This document shows positions 1 through 5,327 of a DNA stretch of 5,810 nt, one piece after another (within the stretch, counting starts at the first letter, position 1; the number at the start of each line of letters is the position of its first letter). The position numbers were made by a program, and so were the translations under genes. This DNA is from Candidatus Zhuqueibacterota bacterium (GTDB lineage Bacteria; Zhuqueibacterota; Zhuqueibacteria; Zhuqueibacterales; Zhuqueibacteraceae): assembly GCA_013361015.1 (NCBI GenBank), contig JABWAN010000410.1, forward strand, positions 1 to 5,810, in the 5' to 3' direction. Under the pieces are notes generated by a model. It was not told the origin of the DNA and did no database searches. It saw only the letters and a program-made list of their open reading frames with translations.

Positions 1-33
1 ACTGTATACATTGTATCCGGCGCAACCGCACGT

Positions 34-1011
34 TTAAGATTTTTTCTGCCAATAGCTCCCGACCCAGGCACCCAGCAGCGCGAATAATGTGAACGTGATA
101 CTGCCCAGCGCAAGCAGAGGTATGCCGGTGAGACCATGGCCGACCGTGCAACCACCGGCGAACGAAGCAGAGGCTCCCAAGACAAAGCCACCTGCGGCCA
201 ATCGCCAAACGGCGGCGCCGGATAAAGTTGCCGAGGCGAATTTGCCAGTGCGATACACCGAAAGAAAACCGCCGAGCGGAATGCCCGACACGAAAAAGAA
301 ATCCCAGCCTAAACCTTGCCACTTGCCATACGCTAGAGACTCGAAAATATCTTTGTTGCCGGGCATAATCGCCATCCCAAAGTTGCGGCCTGCGAGTGAT
401 GAGGTGAGCCACGCAATAACACCGATGCTGCCAACAACGATTCCGGTTTTAATCCAGCTCCAGCCGCTTTCTGGCGCAGTGCGAGAACTTTTGAGCAAAA
501 AGAAAATGAGAAGAAGCGCCAGCGGGATAGCGAAGCGCCATAGGGGTTGGTGGAATAGCGCGTTTAACGTCGTGGCCTCACTCGCGCCGAAGGATTGCAC
601 GAGGAGTCGCAACGATTGTAGCGCTCCGGCTTCAGCGGCGAGGTAGCCGAGGCACACACCGATGATCGCAATGAGCGCGCCGATATTGCCGGCGCCTAGT
701 TTATACCACACGCCGCCGGCGCAACCGCCACCCCAATTCATGGCCATGCCGAAAAGAAAACCGCCAAGCATTGCGCCGAAAGGATAAAATGCGGGCGCAT
801 TCAATTGGACGAGGCCAAAATAATGCAGCAGCGGCAGAAGCAACATCTGCACGCTGATCGCCAACACATAAGCTTTGAAGCGTGTCGTGTCTCTCCAACC
901 TAGGAGATTGCGGAAGCCCGCATTCATTCACAGCTTGCCGCGCTGCGAAGCGAAGCCGAAAGCGATGCCGACGGGCAAGCCGAGCAGTAGACTGAGCGAA
1001 GAATTTAGCAT
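34..1011 (-). CDS. yeeE: YeeE/YedE-family thiosulfate/sulfur transporter, probable selenoprotein (in-frame UGA at codon 28)
   Basis: This is a polytopic inner-membrane protein of the YeeE/YedE (DUF395, TsuA-like) family, whose characterised member imports thiosulfate through a path lined with conserved cysteines. It is 325 residues if TGA 928-930 is read through. Residues 1-27 form the first helix, ending FGFASQRGKL; the TGA then falls where the family has Cys in its RGRFCMN-type motif, and MNAGFRNLL follows directly. The other signature cysteines are Cys97 in GGGCAGG and Cys288 in AGGCTVGHG, one in each half of the pseudo-symmetric fold. Start chosen: ATG 1009-1011, the only ATG after the in-frame stop at 1033-1035; no clear Shine-Dalgarno precedes it. 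The stop is TAA. The conventional alternative is a 297-residue ORF from ATG 925-927, but it would lack helix 1 and the first functional residue. The gene lies 95 nt after the cytochrome c gene on the same strand. Family assignment is near certain; selenocysteine is an inference. Confidence 0.88.
892..907 (-). promoter_or_regulatory. Candidate bacterial SECIS hairpin downstream of the yeeE UGA
   Basis: In the minus-strand RNA, UCUCC pairs with GGAGA (5 bp) around the six-base loop UAGGUU. A closer fold pairs A with the last U, leaves the first U bulged and exposes a GGU loop, which resembles the bulged U plus GGU loop of the E. coli fdhF SECIS. The loop starts 25-27 nt after the UGA; the spacing usually quoted for bacterial SECIS is about 16-37 nt. 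A second small hairpin at 909-922 (UGCGG/CCGCA, loop GCUU) lies only 10 nt from the UGA, which is too close for the usual SECIS. The fold was derived by eye with no energy calculation. Confidence 0.5.
928..930 (-). other. In-frame UGA, candidate selenocysteine codon
   Basis: TGA interrupts the yeeE reading frame between Leu27 and Met29, exactly where relatives carry an invariant Cys. The frame is open for 27 codons before it and 297 after it, and both sides match one protein family. The ATG that follows encodes a Met that is itself part of the family motif (Cys-Met-Asn), so it is not independent evidence for a start there. UGA terminates the other five genes in this window, so any recoding must be local. 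No selA, selB, selC or selD lies in the window to confirm Sec use. Confidence 0.7.
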
Positions 1012-1043
1012 AACGATTTTGCGATGCGTTGTTCAGATAATGA

Positions 1044-1101
1044 GATGATCGAGAATGGAGGATCGAGTAAAACAACTCCCGACCCTCTATTCTCGATCAT
1101 C
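1044..1101. repeat. Imperfect palindrome with GATCGAG units between the cytochrome c gene and yeeE
   Basis: Arms 1044-1067 and 1078-1101 are 24 nt each, match at 21 positions and flank a 10-nt spacer. The outer 13 nt are perfect. As minus-strand RNA, two of the three mismatches become G-U pairs, so the hairpin would be very stable. GATCGAG occurs twice in the left arm. There is no T-run after it in the direction of transcription, so a classical intrinsic terminator is not supported. It may be a dispersed intergenic palindrome that stabilises or attenuates the message between the two genes. Confidence 0.7.
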
Positions 1102-1106
1102 AATCC

Positions 1107-2399
1107 TCAACTGCTTTCACCACGCCACTCCACATCCCTTCTCCGAATCTTCGCATAAAGCGCCGCGGCCACCACGAAAATTATAACCATCGATACTGCA
1201 AGTCCTTTGCGGCGGAATTGCAGCTCGGCCAGCGCGGCGCGACCAAGCTCGACAGCTTGATTGGCGAACGTCACGCCGCTTTGCGAGCGCTCGCGTAGAA
1301 TGGCTGCGCGATAGTTGTGAATTTGCGTGCGCGCTTTGATCAATTCATCGTCCGCGGAAGTGATGATGAATTTCGCTTCACTCACTTCCATGCCCGCGCG
1401 CTCGGCCTGGCCCACCAAACTATCAGCCATGTGAATTTTGGTTTTTAGATCCGTGAGTATGCCGTACATCTCCGCGCCGTTTTTCCAACCTTCGCTTTCG
1501 GCCTCATGACATTGCGCGCAGGCAAACTCCTCGCTCGCAGGATTGAGGCGCTCGTCCGTCGGTTGCGTGATTTTGTGGTTGCCATGACATGCTTCGCATT
1601 GCGCCAATCCCATTTCGGCGTAGGCTTTGGCGTGCGGGCTTTTATCAAACAGTTCGGCATTGTTGATATGACAGCGTCCGCACACGTGCGAGATGGAAGC
1701 CACATCCGGCGGAATCGCGCCGTGATTGCCGTGGCAATCATTGCATGCGGGCGCAGCGAGATCGCGTTTGCGCAACAATGCCTGGCCGTGCACGCTGGAA
1801 TCATAATCCGCAATTTGCTGTGTGCCGATGGAGTAGCTCGCCATGTATTCCGCATTGCCGTGACAGCGCCCGCATGTGGCCGGCACATTTAACGCATAGA
1901 CCGCAGAGCGCGAATCATTTGCCGCGAGAATGCCGTGATTACCGTGGCAATCGCTGCACACCGCGACTTTGTCATCGCCCGCTTCGAACAAGCGCTGGCC
2001 ATGGTGGCTGGTGCGATATGCGGCGAGTTGATCCGTCGGCACCGCCGGGTTATATTTCTTGATCAAAGCCGGATCACTGTGGCATTCGCCGCAGAGCCGT
2101 GGAATGTTCTTGCGACTCGGTTTGCCGATATAGCCCGCGGCTCGGCTCATTGCCGCTTCGGGATCCTCTGCGACAGACGGGTTGGGGTTGCCGCCGTGGC
2201 AACTCTCACAGCCGAAGCCGTTGTGCGCATGCACGTCGTTTTCCATCATCGTCACCGGCGCGAGCAACTCCGCGTCGAGCTGTTTGTGGCATGTGACGCA
2301 ACTGCTCTCGGGCGGCGCTTGGGCAAAGAGCATGGAGCATGGAGCCAGGAGCATGGAGCAAAGAATATACTTCAGGCGCCAACCTTCACCATGCTCCAT
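1107..2399 (-). CDS. Nonahaem c-type cytochrome with C-terminal membrane anchor
   Basis: This is a periplasmic electron carrier of 430 residues from the chosen start. Nine CXXCH haem-binding motifs lie at about 34, 64, 103, 148, 176, 219, 240, 268 and 294; several continue as CHGNH, typical of stacked multihaem cytochromes. A signal peptide covers residues 1-28 (Lys10, hydrophobic stretch, AQA before PPESS). Residues 305-397 are charged, helix-rich and haem-free, followed by one transmembrane helix at about 399-417 and a basic tail (KIRRRD), so the protein is anchored with its haems outside. Start: ATG 2397-2399 gives a normal signal peptide and begins 19 nt after the cytochrome b stop. An in-frame ATG at 2439-2441 would add 14 residues and overlap cytochrome b by 23 nt; it cannot be excluded. 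The stop is TGA. Placement after a Rieske and cytochrome b suggests it is the electron acceptor of that complex in place of cytochrome c1 or f. The exact partner is inferred. Confidence 0.92.
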   Translation of the reverse strand: MEHGEGWRLKYILCSMLLAPCSMLFAQAPPESSCVTCHKQLDAELLAPVTMMENDVHAHNGFGCESCHGGNPNPSVAEDPEAAMSRAAGYIGKPSRKNIPRLCGECHSDPALIKKYNPAVPTDQLAAYRTSHHGQRLFEAGDDKVAVCSDCHGNHGILAANDSRSAVYALNVPATCGRCHGNAEYMASYSIGTQQIADYDSSVHGQALLRKRDLAAPACNDCHGNHGAIPPDVASISHVCGRCHINNAELFDKSPHAKAYAEMGLAQCEACHGNHKITQPTDERLNPASEEFACAQCHEAESEGWKNGAEMYGILTDLKTKIHMADSLVGQAERAGMEVSEAKFIITSADDELIKARTQIHNYRAAILRERSQSGVTFANQAVELGRAALAELQFRRKGLAVSMVIIFVVAAALYAKIRRRDVEWRGESS

Positions 2400-2410
2400 G
2401 CCCCATGCTC
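2328..2410. repeat. Imperfect palindrome of GAGCATG units overlapping the cytochrome c start
   Basis: Arms 2328-2349 and 2389-2410 (22 nt each) are inverted copies that differ at two positions. The unit GAGCATGG recurs in tandem in the left arm and again at 2349-2357, while the right arm carries the complementary CCATGCTC and CCATGCCCC forms. The composition and tandem-plus-inverted layout look like a dispersed intergenic repeat rather than a terminator. On the minus strand the right arm contains the probable ATG of the cytochrome c gene, and the left arm encodes residues 18-24 of its signal peptide. Confidence 0.8.
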
Positions 2411-2418
2411 TCTGCGCT

Positions 2419-3504
2419 TCAAAACGTTTGTGGTATGACATAGGCTACCAAGCTCATGATAATGATAAAAGCAACTGCCGCCCATCCGAACGCATTAAAC
2501 CAACGCGAGCTGCGTCGCTCTTCGGGCCGGCGATCAATAAAGGGAATAAGGAGCCAAATCAATCCCAAAATTCCGAATCCCAAAATGCCCAACACTTCGC
2601 CCTCCATAAAAAGAATTTCCGCGGGGATGTATTTCAACGTTTGAAACATGAAGAGAAAATACCATTCCGGCCGAATGCCCGGCGGCGCAGGCGCAAAGGG
2701 ATCGGCTTTCTCCCCAAGTTCCCATGGAAAGATCGCGGCCAGCGCGGCTAAAACGCCGAGCGCCACGAGCCAGCCCAAAAGATCGCGCAGCAGAAAATAG
2801 GGGAAGAAGGGCATGGGTTTCCGCTTCGCAGCCGTTTCGTTTTGCGAAGGCGGCACACTCATGCCCTGCACTTGCACCAGCAGCAAATGAATGAACAGCA
2901 GCGCGGTGGTGAGCATCGGGAGCACGGCAACGTGAATGCCGAAGAAACGCGTGAGTGTAGCGCCCGTCACTTCCTCGCCGCCGCGCAGGAACACCAGCAT
3001 ATCGTGGCCAATGAATGGAATAACAGAAACGATTTCGGTTCCCACTTTGGTGGCAAAATAGGCGAGTGTGTTCCACGGCAGCAGATATCCGCTAAAGCCG
3101 AAGCCCAGCGCGAGACAGAAGAGCAGCACGCCGGAAATCCACGTGACTTCGCGCGGCTTGCGATAGGCCTTCATGAAAAACACGCTGAACATGTGAATCA
3201 TCGCCGCAGCCACCATTAAGTTCGCGGACCAACTGTGAATCGAGCGAATCAGCCAGCCGAACTGCACTTTGGTCATAATGAACTGCACGCTCTCAAACGC
3301 GGCCTCCGCGGTGGGGCGATAGTACAGCAATAGCAAGATGCCGGTGCCGACTTGCACGATAAAGAAGAACAGCGTCATGCCGCCGAGATAATACCAGATC
3401 GTGTGGCGATGCATGGGCACGGTTTTCTTTTTGAAAAAATACGCCACTGCGTCGAGGGGAAAACGCTCGTGCCAGAAATTCTTTTTCTCGGTAGAGGTGT
3501 TCAT
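2419..3504 (-). CDS. Cytochrome b of a bc/b6f-like quinol oxidase, b6 and subunit IV domains in one chain
   Basis: This 361-residue integral membrane protein is the quinol-oxidising diheme subunit of a complex III relative. The N-terminal half has four helices with haem ligands His90 and His104 in helix 2 and His191 and His206 in helix 4; the 15-residue step in helix 4 is the b6 type (mitochondrial-type cytochrome b has 14). GYLLPWN is at 139-145. The C-terminal half carries PEWY at 279-282, the quinol-oxidation site signature, and about three helices, as in subunit IV, so the eighth helix of long cytochromes b is absent. The start is ATG 3502-3504, giving the usual short polar N-terminus; a TTG at 3585 would add an unconvincing 27 residues and overlap the hydrolase gene. 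No strong Shine-Dalgarno is seen. The stop TGA lies just outside the repeat at 2328-2410. It very probably works with the Rieske at 4603-5049 and the cytochrome c at 1107-2399. Confidence 0.95.
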   Translation of the reverse strand: MNTSTEKKNFWHERFPLDAVAYFFKKKTVPMHRHTIWYYLGGMTLFFFIVQVGTGILLLLYYRPTAEAAFESVQFIMTKVQFGWLIRSIHSWSANLMVAAAMIHMFSVFFMKAYRKPREVTWISGVLLFCLALGFGFSGYLLPWNTLAYFATKVGTEIVSVIPFIGHDMLVFLRGGEEVTGATLTRFFGIHVAVLPMLTTALLFIHLLLVQVQGMSVPPSQNETAAKRKPMPFFPYFLLRDLLGWLVALGVLAALAAIFPWELGEKADPFAPAPPGIRPEWYFLFMFQTLKYIPAEILFMEGEVLGILGFGILGLIWLLIPFIDRRPEERRSSRWFNAFGWAAVAFIIIMSLVAYVIPQTF

Positions 3505-3568
3505 AGGAGTTGCCCAAGAGGCTGAAACTGATTGTTTGGTTTTCCTTCTTTCACCACAACACTGGGCC

Positions 3569-4441
3569 TCAGTTGATAAAGCCAAGAGAGCTCAGAAATT
3601 CCTCGGCCTTCTTCAAAGCCTCGGCTTGAATCTTGGGGTCTGGTTGAGGCCAGCCGTCGTCTCGTATTCCGGCAGGAGTAAAGAGATGGCCCACACCGCT
3701 ATAAACTTGCAGTTCGCAGCGATTGCCTGCGGCGCGCATGCGTTCGTAGAAAAGCTGTGCGCCTGCGAGCGGCGTTACGGTATCGGTGTCTCCTTGCAGA
3801 ATCAAGGTAGGCGGCAGCCCTTTGCGCACATGTGCCGCCGGTGAGATGGTCGAAACGTTCGCACGCGAGCCGAGCAGCTTCTGCGGCCATTTGTCATTCT
3901 CAAGATCAACTGCGGGCGAGACCAGAATGAGCGCATTGGGCGCTGCGTTGATCTTTTCATGCGCAGTAGAGTCGTCGAAGATCGCGGCCGAGACTGCGAG
4001 ATGCGCTCCTGCCGAGGAGCCATACGCAGCGATGAGATTTGGGTTGATACCAAGCGTGGCGGCGTTTGCGCGCATCCAACGAATGACGGCGCGAGCATCC
4101 GCCATGCCCTCTAGCGGCGTGATCGTGCTCTGATTTGAGAGGCGGTACTGCGCCGCAATTGCGACCATGCCCAAGCCGGCGAAATGTTCCGCGCGGCCAA
4201 ACGACCAAGACGGCTCGCCCATGTACAATCCTCCTCCATGAAAGATCACTACAGCGGGCAGCGGCGTTTCGCGCGGCGCTTGGTTGGGCCGAAACACGTA
4301 CGCCTTGAGAGCCACGCTAGCGATCGTCGCGTAGACCTGCGCCACCGGGCCTATCGCAGGTGTGCGGTCCTGTGCGAAGACGAGGCGCGGGCACAGTAAA
4401 AAGATAACACCTGCAATGAGCGCCGTAGTTCGGTCTTTCAT
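3569..4441 (-). CDS. Secreted alpha/beta hydrolase (esterase/lipase, HSL/BD-FAE-like)
   Basis: This is a serine hydrolase of 290 residues. Residues 1-24 are a Sec signal peptide (MKDR, hydrophobic core, FAQ), so it acts in the periplasm or outside the cell. HGGG at 68-71 is the oxyanion-hole motif of the hormone-sensitive-lipase/acetyl-esterase group. GSSAG at 141-145 gives nucleophile Ser143; GDTDTVTP gives Asp220, and GVGH gives His252, so the triad is complete. Length and motif spacing are normal for the group. The start at ATG 4439-4441 is favoured by a GAGG site 7 nt upstream and by the signal peptide; the frame extends 25 codons further without benefit. The substrate cannot be told from sequence; small carboxylic esters are the family norm. 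It sits between the Rieske gene (161 nt away) and cytochrome b (64 nt), with no evident role in electron transport. Confidence 0.93.
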   Translation of the reverse strand: MKDRTTALIAGVIFLLCPRLVFAQDRTPAIGPVAQVYATIASVALKAYVFRPNQAPRETPLPAVVIFHGGGLYMGEPSWSFGRAEHFAGLGMVAIAAQYRLSNQSTITPLEGMADARAVIRWMRANAATLGINPNLIAAYGSSAGAHLAVSAAIFDDSTAHEKINAAPNALILVSPAVDLENDKWPQKLLGSRANVSTISPAAHVRKGLPPTLILQGDTDTVTPLAGAQLFYERMRAAGNRCELQVYSGVGHLFTPAGIRDDGWPQPDPKIQAEALKKAEEFLSSLGFIN

Positions 4442-4448
4442 GTTTACG

Positions 4449-4452
4449 CCTC
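4449..4452 (-). promoter_or_regulatory. Ribosome binding site of the hydrolase
   Basis: GAGG on the minus strand is 7 nt before ATG 4439-4441. It decides this start over longer in-frame options up to 4516. Confidence 0.6.
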
Positions 4453-4602
4453 GTGTAGAGATCCCAACGCGAAGAAGCTGCAATCTAAAGAAAAATGGGG
4501 CACAGAAAAGGAGCACGACCTAGAAAAACTTTTACGCTCCGTTTCTGGGTCCAACATTTTTGCTTTTAAAGCAAAGCCTTCACTCTTAATGGATGGATGA
4601 AG

Positions 4603-5049
4603 TCACACCTGGCGAATTACGACGATTTCTTCCCCGCGAATTTCGACGCGATATTCTTCCAATGGGCGCGGCGCCGGGCCGGCGATGTTGCGTCCGGTCA
4701 AATCGAAATGACCGTTGTGGCAAGCGCACCAAATGTGTTTGAAGTCTTGGCGATATTGCACGGTGCATTGCAGGTGGGTGCACACAGCGGAGAAGGCGCG
4801 GTAGTCACCCTCCGGCGTGCGCACGAGAATGCCGGGCTTGGTGCCGAAACGAAAAATTTTTGCAGTATTGGGAGCAAGCTCGCCAGCCTTGCCGGCGACC
4901 ACATCGTTTTGCACGGCTTGGGGAATCGCGGGAGGCATGATGTATTTAAGCACGGGAAAAAATACCGAACCCAACATGGCCGCCACACCGCCGCCAAGAA
5001 AGTAGTCTAGGAAGGAGCGACGGGTCACTTCGGTAGGTTTCTTTGCCAT
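4603..5049 (-). CDS. Rieske [2Fe-2S] protein of a bc/b6f-like complex
   Basis: This 148-residue protein accepts the first electron from quinol and passes it to a c-type cytochrome. Residues 9-14 (TRRSFL) followed by a Gly-rich hydrophobic segment at about 17-38 form a Tat-type signal that normally stays as a membrane anchor. Box I is CTHLQC (Cys90, His92 as ligands, Cys95 in the disulfide) and box II is CACHNGHFD (Cys108, His111 as ligands, Cys110 in the disulfide). The usual box II of high-potential Rieske proteins is CPCHGSxY; here Ser and Tyr are replaced by Gly113 and Phe115, a pattern associated with lower-potential, menaquinol-linked proteins. AAAGGA lies 8 nt before ATG 5047-5049 and supports the start; the stop is TGA. 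Its likely partner, cytochrome b, is separated from it by the hydrolase gene. Confidence 0.95.
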   Translation of the reverse strand: MAKKPTEVTRRSFLDYFLGGGVAAMLGSVFFPVLKYIMPPAIPQAVQNDVVAGKAGELAPNTAKIFRFGTKPGILVRTPEGDYRAFSAVCTHLQCTVQYRQDFKHIWCACHNGHFDLTGRNIAGPAPRPLEEYRVEIRGEEIVVIRQV

Positions 5050-5057
5050 GGCTCGCG

Positions 5058-5063
5058 TCCTTT
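5058..5063 (-). promoter_or_regulatory. Ribosome binding site of the Rieske gene
   Basis: AAAGGA on the minus strand is 8 nt upstream of ATG 5047-5049, a good match in sequence and distance. Confidence 0.65.
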
Positions 5064-5224
5064 ACAGGTGAGAATTGCATTTGCATGTATATCGGTACGG
5101 AAAGATGGCAGAAGAAAAGACAAAAATGATACCACTTCAGCTTGCGCCAGGGAAAGGCTATTAAGGGCTTGTCCTCTGGCACTTTGGAAGAACAATCAGA
5201 GAGAAACTCTCAAAACGAAATTCT

Positions 5225-5254
5225 CAAAGAGGAGAATTTTCTTTCTCCTCTTTG
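5225..5254 (-). terminator. Hairpin, probable transcription terminator after the partial cytochrome b gene
   Basis: Perfect 12-nt arms at 5225-5236 and 5243-5254 enclose a 6-nt loop. In minus-strand RNA the stem is CAAAGAGGAGAA with its complement, followed by AGAATTTCGTTTTG, which is T-rich but not a clean T-run. It begins 74 nt after the stop of the gene at 5328. It would separate that gene from the Rieske gene, which would then need its own promoter in 5064-5224; that stretch is AT-rich, but I could not pick a convincing -35/-10 pair or sigma-54 site there. Confidence 0.5.
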
Positions 5255-5327
5255 TCAATCTTGGTAAAACTTAACCAGGCCGGCAGCCACGGCAACAAAT
5301 CGCAAAAGCCGCGAATTCCGGCATCGC

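Noticed and set aside
89..646. Plus-strand 185-codon ORF
   Set aside because: It lies antisense to yeeE, has a low-complexity Pro/Ala/Lys-rich sequence and no ribosome site or recognisable domain.
909..922. UGCGG/CCGCA hairpin as the SECIS itself
   Set aside because: Its loop begins only 10 nt after the UGA, closer than the usual bacterial spacing; the next hairpin fits better.
34..927. Transporter as a 297-residue protein starting at ATG 925-927
   Set aside because: The ATG encodes a Met of the conserved Cys-Met-Asn motif, and the preceding 27 codons encode the family's first helix in frame. It stays possible only if the TGA is a genuine stop followed by reinitiation.
701..1075. Minus-strand 124-codon ORF crossing the yeeE N-terminal region
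   Set aside because: It is a shifted-frame shadow: Arg- and Ala-rich, without any family motif, while the other frame matches the YeeE family on both sides of the TGA.
2182..2751. Plus-strand 189-codon ORF covering the repeat
   Set aside because: It lies antisense to the cytochrome c and cytochrome b genes; its composition reflects the repeat and the opposite strand of conserved coding sequence.
4559..4575. TTTGC/GCAAA hairpin after the Rieske gene as a terminator
   Set aside because: The stem is short and AT-rich, with no following T-run on the minus strand; too weak to call.
5064..5224. Promoter or sigma-54 site for the Rieske gene
   Set aside because: TATCAT and TATACA boxes and a TGGCAC-like string are present, but none has a properly spaced partner element.
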